A stretch of 64,000 bases of DNA from Rapidithrix thailandica. Its GTDB lineage: Bacteria > Bacteroidota > Bacteroidia > Cytophagales > Flammeovirgaceae. The position numbers were made by a program, and so were the translations under genes. Positions within the stretch are counted from its first letter, which is position 1; each line of letters begins with the position of its first letter. A model generated the notes under the pieces. It searched no databases. It had not been told where the DNA came from and saw only the letters and a list, made by a program, of their open reading frames with translations. Positions 1 to 8,388 of this stretch are shown piece after piece. Where the stretch lies: contig NZ_JBDKWZ010000010.1 of assembly GCF_039710355.1 (NCBI RefSeq), positions 1-64,000 on the forward strand. The letters are read 5' to 3'.

Positions 1-2
1 AG

Positions 3-95
3 AACTACTTGGACGAGTTCTGCTACAAACTCAACAGAAGATATTTTGAAAACAATATCTTTGATAGAATACTAGTCGCTTGCACCCTTACCTGA
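3..95 (+). pseudogene. C-terminal end of an IS1595/ISXO2-type transposase (cut by window edge)
   Basis: The frame beginning at base 3 reads NYLDEFCYKLNRRYF and ends FDRILVACTLT before a TGA at 93-95. The YLDEFCYKxNRRYF block followed by FDRxLxAC is the usual end of ISXO2-like (IS1595 family) DDE transposases. Only 30 codons lie inside the window, so it cannot be decided whether the element is intact upstream. I see no clear terminal inverted repeat in the 110 bases after the stop. It marks the left edge of the window as a place where a mobile element is or was inserted. Confidence 0.7.
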
Positions 96-209
96 GCTAC
101 TGGCAAGAATACGGATTGTCATTAAAGAAAAAACAACATCAACAAGCCTTTCTGTATAAAAGGAGTTTTTTGAGTAATTTTCAGGAATAGATCAAGTAGA
201 AGGGCACTT

Positions 210-1088
210 ATGGAAAATATAGTTGAGCTTATTCGGAAAGGGTATGTGGATTATGCTTCTTATTTATGGCGGGAAATCACCCATCCGCACTGGAAAAACT
301 ACTTTTATTGGCTTTTGGCTGTCAGTTTGTTTTTTTTCTTGTTGGAGTTACTAAGGCCCTGGAGGAAGGGACAGGCTAAGTTCCGGAAAGACTTTTGGCT
401 GGATTTCTTTTATATGTTTTTTAACTTCTTCCTTTTTTCGCTGTTGATCTATAATGCGGCCACCGAAGTTCTGGTCAATTTTTTCAATAAGGCATTGAGC
501 CAAGTCGGCATGACGAATTTGGTAGCGATTGAAGTCAGCTCCTGGCCGGTATGGGGGCAATTGCTAAGCTTGTTTGTAGTGCGGGATTTTATTCATTGGT
601 GGGTGCACCGTCTATTACACCGGAATCGATACCTCTGGGAGTTTCATAAAGTACACCATTCGGTAGAGCAAATGGGGTTTGCCGCACATTTGCGCTTTCA
701 CTGGATGGAAACGGTGGTTTACCGCAGTCTGGAATATATTCCATTGGCCATGATCGGTTTTGGTATTGATGATTTTTTTATCGTTCATATCATCGCTTTG
801 AGTATCGGGCATTTTAATCATGCTAATTTTACATTTAGCCTTGGGCCTTTTAAATACCTGTTCAACAATCCCGCCATGCATATCTGGCATCATGCCTATT
901 ATTTGCCGGAGAAACATAAGTATGGGGCCAATTTCGGCCTGTCGCTAAGTATCTGGGATTATTTATTCGGTACTGCTTATTTGCCCAAAAGCGGAAGAAA
1001 TGTGCGCTTGGGGTTTCCGGGTATGGAAGACTTTCCTCATTCCTTTTGGAAACAGGCAATTTATGGTTTTCGAAAACTGAAAAAATAA
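210..1088 (+). CDS. sterol desaturase / fatty acid hydroxylase family protein
   Basis: This is a 292-residue integral membrane di-iron hydroxylase or desaturase. The eight-histidine signature of the family is visible: HWWVHRLLH (H129, H133, H137), HKVHH (H146-H150), HFNH (H201-H204) and HIWHH (H224-H228). Hydrophobic segments lie at about residues 30-50, 62-85, 110-125 and 170-200, as expected for a protein embedded in the inner membrane with histidines facing the cytosol. Such enzymes hydroxylate or desaturate lipid chains with oxygen; the substrate here (sterol, carotenoid or fatty acyl chain) cannot be read from the sequence. The ATG is preceded by an A/G-rich stretch (agaagggc). The gene stands alone and is followed by an inverted repeat. 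Confidence 0.85.
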   Translation: MENIVELIRKGYVDYASYLWREITHPHWKNYFYWLLAVSLFFFLLELLRPWRKGQAKFRKDFWLDFFYMFFNFFLFSLLIYNAATEVLVNFFNKALSQVGMTNLVAIEVSSWPVWGQLLSLFVVRDFIHWWVHRLLHRNRYLWEFHKVHHSVEQMGFAAHLRFHWMETVVYRSLEYIPLAMIGFGIDDFFIVHIIALSIGHFNHANFTFSLGPFKYLFNNPAMHIWHHAYYLPEKHKYGANFGLSLSIWDYLFGTAYLPKSGRNVRLGFPGMEDFPHSFWKQAIYGFRKLKK

Positions 1089-1125
1089 CTTTCCGGAAAA
1101 AATAAGGGCATTTTTCCGGAAAGTT
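1087..1125 (+). terminator. inverted repeat after the hydroxylase gene, probable terminator
   Basis: A long perfect stem is formed by aactttccggaaaaa (1087-1101) and tttttccggaaagtt (1111-1125) with a 9-base loop. It begins at the stop codon. There is no immediate T run after it, so termination is likely but not certain. Confidence 0.55.
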
Positions 1126-1288
1126 AAGAATGCTTTTTTGCCTAAATACTAGTATTCTTCCTCTGATTATTTGTAACTTGTTCCTAAGAATACGGCAGTT
1201 ATTCCGTAACCAGAAAAAATTGTACTAAACCTACCGGTCCTGCAACAATTAATTTTTTGCATCAATTTCACTCCCCTTTGATATTGAT

Positions 1289-2428
1289 ATGGAACAAGTA
1301 GTAGATTTTTTAAAAAAACTATTCCTTGCCGAAAGCTGGCCTCCCCGGTGGATTTGCGGAACTTGGACGGAGTTTCACGGTTGGTTGTATATTTTTTCCA
1401 ATTTAGCGATTTGGGCGGCCTATTTTACCATTCCGCTAATCCTGTTCTATTTTATAAAACAAAGAAAGCACGAGCTCCCTTTTGTAAGGGTATTTTGGTT
1501 GTTTATTCTTTTCATCCTGGCCTGTGGTACTACACATTTGATGGATGCCCTTCTCTTTTATTACCCGGCTTACCGCTTAAGTGGCTTGATCTTGTTTATT
1601 ACCGCATTGGTTTCTTGGGGAACAATAGTGGGTCTGGCGAAAGTGATGCCTCAAGCCCTAGCTTTGAAATCGCCTATTCAATTGGAAGAAATCATTCAGG
1701 AACGGACTTATGAATTAGAAAAATTATCTCTTAGTCTGGCGCATCAAAACGAGCAACTCAATGAGTTCAGAGATATAACCTCTCACAATCTGCGTTCGCC
1801 GGTCAGCAATTTGGTTTCCTTGATCCAACTGTATGAAGACGAAAAAAATCCGGCTAAGCAACAGTTGTATGTGCGAAAACTTCGCTCGGTATCCAATCAG
1901 TTAATGGTGGTATTGGACGAGCTACATAGTGTAGTAAAAGTGACGAAAGACCATGGCTTACATTATGAAGAATTGCAGTTTGAAAATGTGTTGTATGAGG
2001 TGACTCGTAATTTAACCAACCAGATTAACCATGCCAACGCCCAAATTACCTATGACTTTTCAGTCTGCCCATCTATTTTTTATCCGAAAATATACCTTGA
2101 AAATATTTTGTTAAATTTACTAAGCAATGCCTTGAAATACCGCTCTCCACACCGCGCACCGGAAATTCATTTGTCAAGTGCCAGGCAGAACGGTGAGGTT
2201 GTATTTAGTTGCAAGGACAATGGTTTGGGGCTGGACATGCAAAAATATGGGGATAAAGTATTTAAATTGTATAAAACGTTTCATAGAAGAAAAGATGCCC
2301 GCGGCTTGGGTTTATTTCTCACCAAAAGTCAGGTGGAATCCATGGGAGGCCGAATTTCGCTGGAAAGCAAGGTAGGGCAGGGAACTGTTTTTACCATTAT
2401 TTTTCAATCTCAAAACAAAACACTATGA
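1289..2428 (+). CDS. sensor histidine kinase with ethylene-receptor-like membrane domain
   Basis: Residues about 30-125 form a three-helix membrane domain resembling the ethylene-binding domain of plant ETR1 and cyanobacterial homologues. The copper ligands Cys and His fall in ACGTTHL (C79, H83), with the conserved Tyr (Y45) and Ile (I76) at the expected spacing. The ETR1 Asp25 position is Asn here (N38). A short coiled linker follows. The dimerisation/phosphotransfer box is SHNLRSP (H166), then a HATPase domain with N-box (NLLSNALKY), DNGLGL and GLGLFL. The following receiver gene overlaps it by four bases (ATGA), so they form a translationally coupled two-component pair. What the membrane domain senses is not known. 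Confidence 0.85.
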   Translation: MEQVVDFLKKLFLAESWPPRWICGTWTEFHGWLYIFSNLAIWAAYFTIPLILFYFIKQRKHELPFVRVFWLFILFILACGTTHLMDALLFYYPAYRLSGLILFITALVSWGTIVGLAKVMPQALALKSPIQLEEIIQERTYELEKLSLSLAHQNEQLNEFRDITSHNLRSPVSNLVSLIQLYEDEKNPAKQQLYVRKLRSVSNQLMVVLDELHSVVKVTKDHGLHYEELQFENVLYEVTRNLTNQINHANAQITYDFSVCPSIFYPKIYLENILLNLLSNALKYRSPHRAPEIHLSSARQNGEVVFSCKDNGLGLDMQKYGDKVFKLYKTFHRRKDARGLGLFLTKSQVESMGGRISLESKVGQGTVFTIIFQSQNKTL

Positions 2429-2820
2429 ATGTGGATACTTTAGCAGTGGTTGACGATAATGAGGTGGTTCATTTTATCATTGATGAAATTGTAAAAAAGT
2501 ATCAATTGGCCAAGCGCTTGTTACCTTTTTTGGACGGAGAATCCGCTATCGAGTTTTTTAAAACTGCCTGTGAAGAACAAGAGGCATTACCTGACTTGCT
2601 TTTACTAGACATTAATTTGCCAGGTTTGGATGGATGGGATTTTCTGGAAGAATTTGCTAAAATTCAATCAAACCTGAAAAAAGAGTTGACCATCTATATG
2701 CTTAGTTCTTCTATCAATGAACAAGATATGGAAAAAGCCGCATATAATCCTTTTGTAAGTGGGTACGTTACCAAGCCTGTAACGGCCGAAAAACTGAAAA
2801 ATCTATTGGAGGCGAAATAA
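2425..2820 (+). CDS. single-domain response regulator
   Basis: This 131-residue protein is a stand-alone receiver domain: acidic pair D10-D11, phospho-acceptor D62 in LLLLDINLPGLDG, the Ser/Thr position in MLSSS, and the conserved Lys in VTKPV. There is no output domain. It starts inside the end of the preceding kinase gene (ATGA overlap), which makes that kinase its likely phosphodonor. It belongs to the Rcp1/CheY-like group common beside Bacteroidota hybrid and phytochrome-type kinases. It may relay phosphate to another protein. Confidence 0.88.
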   Translation: MNVDTLAVVDDNEVVHFIIDEIVKKYQLAKRLLPFLDGESAIEFFKTACEEQEALPDLLLLDINLPGLDGWDFLEEFAKIQSNLKKELTIYMLSSSINEQDMEKAAYNPFVSGYVTKPVTAEKLKNLLEAK

Positions 2821-2905
2821 AGAAGGTGATGCCGTTAAGGTAAATAACATCTATCCAGGCAGTGCTAGTCATGACGTGAAATGATTGGGCTGCTTAGAAA
2901 ACAAG

Positions 2906-2935
2906 CCGGCCCGGAAGTAATCTATTCCAGGCCGG
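2906..2935. terminator. GC-rich hairpin between convergent genes
   Basis: The stem ccggcc/ggccgg is extended by ggaa/ttcc around a short loop. It lies between the end of the response regulator gene (+) and the end of the DUF1080 gene (-), so it could serve both as a terminator. Confidence 0.5.
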
Positions 2936-2962
2936 ATCGTATCCCTGATTTATTCTATTTCT

Positions 2963-4339
2963 TTAGAATTCCCTGATTTTAATACTTCTGAAGAATACCT
3001 CATCTCCATGGTCTTGCAATAAAATCGGGCCGGCAACTGCTTCTCCAAAGTTTGGCCAATCTTTGTATTTACTGTAAGCAACCAAGGCGCGGAATATTTG
3101 AGAGCCTCTTTCAAACTCCACTACTTTAGCACCGTTAAGCCAGTGCTCAACTTTATTGTCTTTTACCAGTATTCTTGCTCTGTTCCAGTTGCCGATACCT
3201 TTAAAGACTTTCCCTCTGTTGGGTACGGATAGGTTAGTAGCCGTGATTAAATCGTACAGAGAGCCTAAGGTACGGTTACCTTTTACGCCTTTTTTAGCAT
3301 CCGGGTGCTTTTTGTCATCCAGAATCTGAAATTCCAAACCAATGGCCGAACCAGCTCCTTTGTTTAACTCAGGATCTACGAAATATTTGATACCACTGTT
3401 GGCTCCTTCGGTGATTTTGAAGTCTACGATCAATTCAAAGTTGGTAAATAGCTCCTCTGTGATAATGTCTCCACCATGAGCAGATTCTTCTCCTCCGGAA
3501 GATTCCACTTTCAACACTCCGTTTTTGATACGCCAGCCTTTTTTAGGGAATTTTCCCCCTTTGGCACTTTTCCAACCTTTGGTGGATTTTCCATCCCAAA
3601 GCAATCTCCACCCCTTTCTTTTTTCGTATTCGGTGAGGGTGTTGGGAATAAAGTTTACTTCTACGGCATTGGGTTGTACGGTCCAGCGTTCTTCTTCCAG
3701 GTTTTGGGTTTTGATACGGATATTTCTCCAGCTTACTTCCGCCCCTTCTATCGACTTGTCGTAAATGCTATGTACTTGTAAGCCAATAAAGCCTTTGGCA
3801 GTCACATCATCTACTAAATTGGCACATTGTACACCGTTGATATAGGTCCGGAGGGTATTGCCAATGGCCTCAATGCGGTATTTGTTCCATTTACTTACCT
3901 GAAAAGCTTTTTGTCCTTTTTCGTTGCGGGCTAATGGATATAACCATCCTCTGCGCCCTTCATCGTAAATTCCTCCGCTATAGGCCCGGTCACTGGGGTC
4001 TATTTCTACTTGGTAACCGTGTACTCGTCCATCTTGGTAGTTAGGCAGGCTATTGCTACGGATTTGAATTCCGGAGTTCAACCGGGGATCCACTTTTACT
4101 TCTACTTCGAAAATAAAGTCCCCGTACATTTCTTCCGTACAAAGGAAAGTGTTGGGAGTTCCCATTTTGGAAGTTCCAACGATGGCTCCGTTTTCAATTC
4201 TGTATTCAGCTTTTCCGTTTAAGCGTTTCCAACCATCCAGGTTTTTTCCGTTGAAGAGTTGAATCCAACCGTCTTGTGCAACCGATTGTATTGCTATTAA
4301 GCAGCAAAAAAACATGAAGTGTAGTGATTTCATTTTCAT
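2963..4339 (-). CDS. secreted protein with two DUF1080 (3-keto-disaccharide hydrolase-like) domains
   Basis: The start is placed at the ATG that gives a signal peptide (MKMKSLHFMFFCCLIAIQ then SVAQ, 458 residues); a longer frame to 4552 adds 71 residues with no signal-like character. After the signal there are two related domains, each opening with a W-x-x-LF/W-x-G-K-x-x-x-GW motif (WIQLFNGKNLDGW at about 27-39 and WRLLWDGKSTKGW at about 245). These are beta-jelly-roll domains of the DUF1080 family, found in periplasmic or outer-membrane sugar-processing proteins of Bacteroidota and Planctomycetota; some members hydrolyse 3-keto-glycosides. No sugar transporter or other glycosidase is adjacent, so the substrate is open. 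Confidence 0.85.
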   Translation of the reverse strand: MKMKSLHFMFFCCLIAIQSVAQDGWIQLFNGKNLDGWKRLNGKAEYRIENGAIVGTSKMGTPNTFLCTEEMYGDFIFEVEVKVDPRLNSGIQIRSNSLPNYQDGRVHGYQVEIDPSDRAYSGGIYDEGRRGWLYPLARNEKGQKAFQVSKWNKYRIEAIGNTLRTYINGVQCANLVDDVTAKGFIGLQVHSIYDKSIEGAEVSWRNIRIKTQNLEEERWTVQPNAVEVNFIPNTLTEYEKRKGWRLLWDGKSTKGWKSAKGGKFPKKGWRIKNGVLKVESSGGEESAHGGDIITEELFTNFELIVDFKITEGANSGIKYFVDPELNKGAGSAIGLEFQILDDKKHPDAKKGVKGNRTLGSLYDLITATNLSVPNRGKVFKGIGNWNRARILVKDNKVEHWLNGAKVVEFERGSQIFRALVAYSKYKDWPNFGEAVAGPILLQDHGDEVFFRSIKIREF

Positions 4340-4641
4340 CTTTCGATCTACTTTAATTTTTGTTTTTAAAAAAATGAGGGAGTGTTCCCTGGTGAATACT
4401 TCTTCAAATATAAATAGTAGGAATGGATATGGCAGAAAGGCTTGATGAAAATTTTGTGTTTTGCGGCTTTTAGAAAGGTTGAAGGCTGTTTTGAAAGGGA
4501 GGGTATTTCCTAGGGGGAAACAAGCACTAACGGGCTTCATACAAAGAAACAATGCTTAGAAGGGGGGAGCCTTTTAAGCATTGTAAAAACTGTTATAGGG
4601 TATTCTGTTCAGTGCAAGTGATGCCATATGAACCAAGAGGG
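4340..4641 (-). promoter_or_regulatory. intergenic region with a possible promoter for the DUF1080 gene
   Basis: These 300 bases hold no convincing gene. On the minus strand, TATATTTG (complement of 4405-4412) matches the Bacteroidota -7 box TAnnTTTG about 65 bases before the chosen start. A -33 TTTG at the right spacing is not evident. Confidence 0.3.
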
Positions 4642-5721
4642 TTATTTCAAAGCGTAAAAACGTACCACCAGTTCCTTAATGGTATTGACCGGGTCATTTG
4701 AAAATATCACTACGGACCGGTCTTGTGTACCTATTTTCCCTATATTATTGATTTTAATGTTCAAATTAACACTGCTGTAGGGCGCTATTTTATAGGATTC
4801 CAGCGAAAGCACTTCACAACCGTAGTTCGGCGAGATTTTTTGAATTACCAATTCAGTCGGACCACTGTTAACTACCGTAAAACTGATGATTTTGGAATCT
4901 TCCAGCTTGATTTTTCCCAGGTTTTTGACAGGTGGGTTGATAGAGATTTTCGGAGCTTGTGAAGTATTTTGTAAAGATTCTTCCGAAAAATATTGTTTGA
5001 TGGAAGCCGAGATGGTCAAAGGAATTCGGTTATCAACCTCATCTTCCGTAAATAATACAATATTATCTAACATAAACCCGAAATCATCTTTTATTTCCGG
5101 ATGGTAGAACAATGTGAAGGACCCTATACTTTTTGGCGGAATTCTTTTCGTATTTTCAACAACCACTTCAATATGTGGAGGGGTGATCAGGGTGTCACTG
5201 ATGACCACGGTATCTTGGCTATTGTTGTAAAACTCGACTTTCCTTCGCAGCACGCCTTGGTTGGTGATGGTTCCCAAATGGATATTATTGCCTTTGAAGC
5301 GCAAGTTGCCTTTCTCCACAGGGTAATCAACGGAAGGCTTCAGGTCAAATGCCTGAATAAATCCTGTGATTTTTAATGTAGTTTCCTGAGAATAGTTTTC
5401 TATTTTGAGTGTAAATGTTTTTTCAAAGAAACCGGGCTTGTAAGGGTCATAGGTGATTTGTATACTGTGTGAACTGCCCGGAGCCAATTCTTCCTTGGGA
5501 AATTGGGCAACCGTACAAGCGCAATCGGTCTCTATTTCTTTGATCTTGACGGGTTGGGGGGCTGTTACCCGGAAATCAAAGGTATGAGTGACCGGAAAGT
5601 TCTCTTGTTTGAACCTGCCTAAAAAAATAGAATCTTGTAATACCGAAATGGGGCTTCCCTGGGCAAATACTTGAAGAAGTCCCAAAAATAGCCCGCTAAA
5701 AAGTAATAGTATTTTTTTCAT
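4642..5721 (-). CDS. exported DUF1573 (ASH-like) domain protein
   Basis: The chosen ATG gives a typical signal peptide (MKKILLLFSGLFLGLLQVFA, 359 residues in all); the frame upstream to 5781 lacks signal character. The mature part consists of at least three immunoglobulin-like repeats of the DUF1573 type. The first is clearest: F-x-F-x-V-T, then CACTVAQFPKEELAPGSS and YDPYKPGFF. Another has NYGCEVLS and NDPVNT. These domains are abundant in the Bacteroidota periplasm or cell surface and probably act in protein or ligand binding. There is no linked gene on the same strand close by to suggest a partner. The function is not known. Confidence 0.8.
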   Translation of the reverse strand: MKKILLLFSGLFLGLLQVFAQGSPISVLQDSIFLGRFKQENFPVTHTFDFRVTAPQPVKIKEIETDCACTVAQFPKEELAPGSSHSIQITYDPYKPGFFEKTFTLKIENYSQETTLKITGFIQAFDLKPSVDYPVEKGNLRFKGNNIHLGTITNQGVLRRKVEFYNNSQDTVVISDTLITPPHIEVVVENTKRIPPKSIGSFTLFYHPEIKDDFGFMLDNIVLFTEDEVDNRIPLTISASIKQYFSEESLQNTSQAPKISINPPVKNLGKIKLEDSKIISFTVVNSGPTELVIQKISPNYGCEVLSLESYKIAPYSSVNLNIKINNIGKIGTQDRSVVIFSNDPVNTIKELVVRFYALK

Positions 5722-5973
5722 AATTCGGCTCACTGAAATTGGTGTAGAGGTACATATGTGAAAATATGTGGTAAAGTTCATAAAAAAAATCTATTCCTCA
5801 AGAAGCAAGCCGAAGAAAGGCCCAAACACCAAAACTTATGCCTTGCCGGAAAAGTGGACTTGGGGCTTGGAAAACAGTGCCGTATACAGGCTTAGAAAAC
5901 CTTGTTCATACTTCTTAGCCAGAGGGGAGAAGACACACTACGAAGCAAATATTTTGCTTTCTCTCTTTTAAAT

Positions 5974-6005
5974 ATTGGTTGCTACAAGGATAGTTTTTAA
6001 GTTTG
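5974..6005 (+). promoter_or_regulatory. probable promoter of rnpB
   Basis: A TTG -33 box at 5975-5977 is followed after 20 bases by TAAGTTTG (5998-6005), an exact match to the Bacteroidota -7 consensus TAnnTTTG. The predicted start of transcription, about 7 bases downstream, falls just before the first helix of the RNase P RNA. Confidence 0.65.
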
Positions 6006-6020
6006 TACCTCTTGAAAATA

Positions 6021-6430
6021 AGAAATATAAGCCTGTCTTATCGCTCTCTGCAGAAGCAGAGGGAGGAAAGTCCGGGCAACACAGAGCACCGCACTTCCTA
6101 ACGGGAAGGGTTCCGGGCAACCGGAATACAGAAAGTGCCACAGAAAAAATACCGCCTTCCGGAGCAATCCGGCAAGGTAAGGGTGAAAAGGTGGGGTAAG
6201 AGCCCACCGCCCTGCTGGTGACAGTAGGGGCAGGGTAAACCTTGCGGGTTGAAAGACCAAATAGGTTTCGCTTGATCTTGAAAAAGATGATAGGGTTGCT
6301 CGCCCTGTTTCTCTGATGAGAATGGCGAAATGGGTAGGTCGATGGAGCTGTTTGGCAACAAGCAGCCTAGATAAATGATAAGACTCCACGCAAGTGGAGA
6401 CAGAACCCGGCTTACAGGGCTTATATTTCT
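6021..6430 (+). ncRNA. rnpB: RNase P RNA (bacterial type A)
   Basis: This is the catalytic RNA of ribonuclease P, which matures the 5' ends of tRNAs. The nearly invariant core GAGGAAAGTCCGGGC lies at 6062-6076, and the 3' signature ACAGAACCCGGCTTA at 6400-6414. The ends pair as helix P1: agaaatataagcctgt (6021-6036) with acagggcttatatttct (6414-6430), with a one-base bulge. The length of about 410 bases is usual for the type. It has its own promoter upstream and no protein gene overlaps it convincingly. Confidence 0.95.
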
Positions 6431-6455
6431 TGTTTTTTTATTGCTAAAATAGCTT

Positions 6456-6800
6456 TACATTTGAATGAGTACCATCCAACAATTGGCGGAAAGGTAAGAG
6501 TATGTTGAAAACTTGCTGTGAGAGGTGCGCCTCTTTGGTGATATAAATGTTCCGTTTAGGGTTCTCAAAATACTGCGCTGAGGTTCTTGATGTGAGAGCT
6601 TTTGAGCCAAAGGATGAAATTTAAACCTGCTCTAAAGTTCACAGAGAAAGAAAGGGAACTGTTCTCATTGTTGAAATGAACTCGCGACTTTACTTGCGTT
6701 TGAGCAGGTTACTTTGAATGTGTAATCCTTATTTCAAAATATACTTACAGCTCCTTTCTGTTAGGTGTGTTTCTCCTTCAGGATAGGTTGTAGCAATCTA
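6456..6800 (+). other. intergenic region with several hairpins, possible structured RNA
   Basis: No credible protein gene lies between rnpB and the next gene. TACATTTG at 6456-6463 matches the -7 promoter box. Downstream are a tight hairpin AGAGG-tgcg-CCTCT (6521-6534), a ctcaaaa/ttttgag pairing (6564-6570 with 6600-6606), and a long-range perfect pairing aacctgctc/gagcaggtt (6624-6632 with 6702-6710). These helices could belong to a small RNA or to the 5' leader of the following regulator. This is suggestive only. Confidence 0.3.
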
Positions 6801-6814
6801 ATATATGTCAACTT

Positions 6815-7969
6815 ATGGCCAAGATTCTGATTATTGATGATGAAAAGAGTATCCGCTTTACCCTACGTGAGATTCTTGAGTTCGAAAAGTACAAAGTAAA
6901 TGAAGCCAAGGATGGAGAGGAAGGGATTCAGATGTTGGTAAAAGAGGATTTTGATGTGGTATTGTGTGACGTGAAAATGCCTAAGATGGATGGCATTGAG
7001 GTATTGGAAAAAGCCATGGAGCTAGGCTGTAAGGCTCAGTTTATCATGATTTCGGCCCATGGAAATATTGAAACGGCTGTGGATGCCACCAAAAAAGGAG
7101 CCTTTGATTTTATTTCCAAACCCCCGGATCTGAACCGTTTGCTTTTGGCAGTGCGCAATGCATTGGACAAAGGCAGTTTGGTAGAAGAAACCAAAGCCTT
7201 AAAAAAGAAAATTTCCGGGGCCACTGAAATTGTCGGAGACTCACCGGCTATTCAGGATGTGAAAGATACCATTGAAAAAGTAGCCCCCACCGAAGCCAGG
7301 GTAATGATTATGGGGCCCAACGGCTCGGGGAAAGAGTTAGTAGCCCGTTGGATACATGAACGCAGTTCCAGAGCGTCCGCTCCTATGATAGAGGTTAACT
7401 GCGCGGCCATTCCCTCCGAATTGATAGAGAGTGAGTTGTTTGGGCATGAAAAGGGTTCTTTTACTTCGGCTCACAAACAACGCATTGGAAAATTTGAACA
7501 GGCCAATGGCGGGACCTTGTTTTTGGATGAGATCGGAGATATGAGTTTGTCTGCCCAAGCCAAAGTATTAAGAGCATTACAAGAGCATAAAATTACCCGT
7601 GTAGGTGGGGATAAAGAAATCAAAGTAAATGTGCGGGTGATCGCGGCAACCAATAAGGATATAAAACATGAGATAGAGGAAAAGCGCTTCCGGGAAGATT
7701 TGTATCACCGGCTTAGTGTTATTGTGATTAATGTGCCTCCCTTAAAAGACCGTATCGGGGATGTCGCATTACTGGTAGATAAATTTGTAGAGGATATCGC
7801 AGTGGAATACGGAGAGGCGAAAATCAAAGTCATGGAGGGAGCCATCAAGAAATTGCAGGAGCATGAATGGTCAGGCAATATTCGTGAGTTACGCAATGTG
7901 GTGGAACGCTTGATCATCATGTGCACCAACAAAGTAATTACAGAAGAAGATGTAGAAAAGTACTTGTAA
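6815..7969 (+). CDS. NtrC-like response regulator (receiver + AAA+) lacking the Fis DNA-binding domain
   Basis: The 384-residue protein has an N-terminal receiver (D8, D9, phospho-acceptor D52, K102 in SKPP) and a sigma-54-type AAA+ domain. The latter has Walker A GPNGSGKE (167-174), ESELFGHEKG, Walker B LFLDEI (235-240) and REDLYHRLSV. Two things differ from the family norm. The sigma-54-contacting GAFTGA loop reads GSFTSA (214-219), and the protein ends at VITEEDVEKYL straight after the AAA+ lid, where NtrC-type regulators carry about 60 more residues with a Fis-type helix-turn-helix. It may therefore act without sequence-specific DNA binding or through a partner. The cognate kinase is not adjacent. 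Confidence 0.88.
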   Translation: MAKILIIDDEKSIRFTLREILEFEKYKVNEAKDGEEGIQMLVKEDFDVVLCDVKMPKMDGIEVLEKAMELGCKAQFIMISAHGNIETAVDATKKGAFDFISKPPDLNRLLLAVRNALDKGSLVEETKALKKKISGATEIVGDSPAIQDVKDTIEKVAPTEARVMIMGPNGSGKELVARWIHERSSRASAPMIEVNCAAIPSELIESELFGHEKGSFTSAHKQRIGKFEQANGGTLFLDEIGDMSLSAQAKVLRALQEHKITRVGGDKEIKVNVRVIAATNKDIKHEIEEKRFREDLYHRLSVIVINVPPLKDRIGDVALLVDKFVEDIAVEYGEAKIKVMEGAIKKLQEHEWSGNIRELRNVVERLIIMCTNKVITEEDVEKYL

Positions 7970-8050
7970 ATACAAAAGCTGCCAGCCTTATATGAAACCG
8001 GCTGGAGTTTGTGTTTTCGAGAAGCCTCTTGGCATCGAATACGGAATGAT

Positions 8051-8086
8051 AAAAAGGCCCGCATTGGTATAGGTGCGGGCCTTTTG
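8051..8086. terminator. strong hairpin terminator (bidirectional)
   Basis: aaaaggcccgc (8052-8062) pairs with gcgggcctttt (8074-8084), followed by T residues on both strands. It separates the NtrC-like gene (+) from the small gene on the minus strand. Confidence 0.85.
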
Positions 8087-8103
8087 TATATGGGAACTTT
8101 ACT

Positions 8104-8388
8104 TTAAGATTCTGTCAAAGTTTTTAAGGTATTCAATCGCTGTGTGATTTCGGAAAGACCTTGTTCGGCCAAGTCAATGGCTTTTTTTAGCCTTTCTCTG
8201 TCATTGTTACTCAGAGGTGTATGACTGTTTTCTACAATACCGTCAAAGTATTGGGTAAGGGTTTCGATATACTCCTCCGTTTCTTTAAAATAATTCAGGA
8301 GTTCTGTTTTAGTGTTAATTTGTGGAATATACGCTTTCATTTCTGCCGCTAGTTTGTGGATTGTTAACGATGACTGGCCCATCATCAA
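8104..8388 (-). CDS. small helical protein of unknown function
   Basis: A 94-residue, mostly alpha-helical, charged protein without signal peptide, cysteines or membrane segment. The helices around residues 25-50 and 60-90 show heptad-like spacing, so it may form a coiled coil or helical bundle. I do not recognise the family. A strong terminator shared with the neighbouring gene lies just beyond its stop, which supports it being a real transcription unit. Confidence 0.5.
   Translation of the reverse strand: MMMGQSSLTIHKLAAEMKAYIPQINTKTELLNYFKETEEYIETLTQYFDGIVENSHTPLSNNDRERLKKAIDLAEQGLSEITQRLNTLKTLTES

Noticed and set aside
96..209. Terminal inverted repeat of the IS1595-like element
   Set aside because: No second end is available inside the window, and no recognisable repeat or target duplication could be shown.
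5768..6400. Several frames of 60-130 residues around 5.8-6.4 kb
   Set aside because: They lie in or against the RNase P RNA gene, which accounts for the open frames and the conserved bases.
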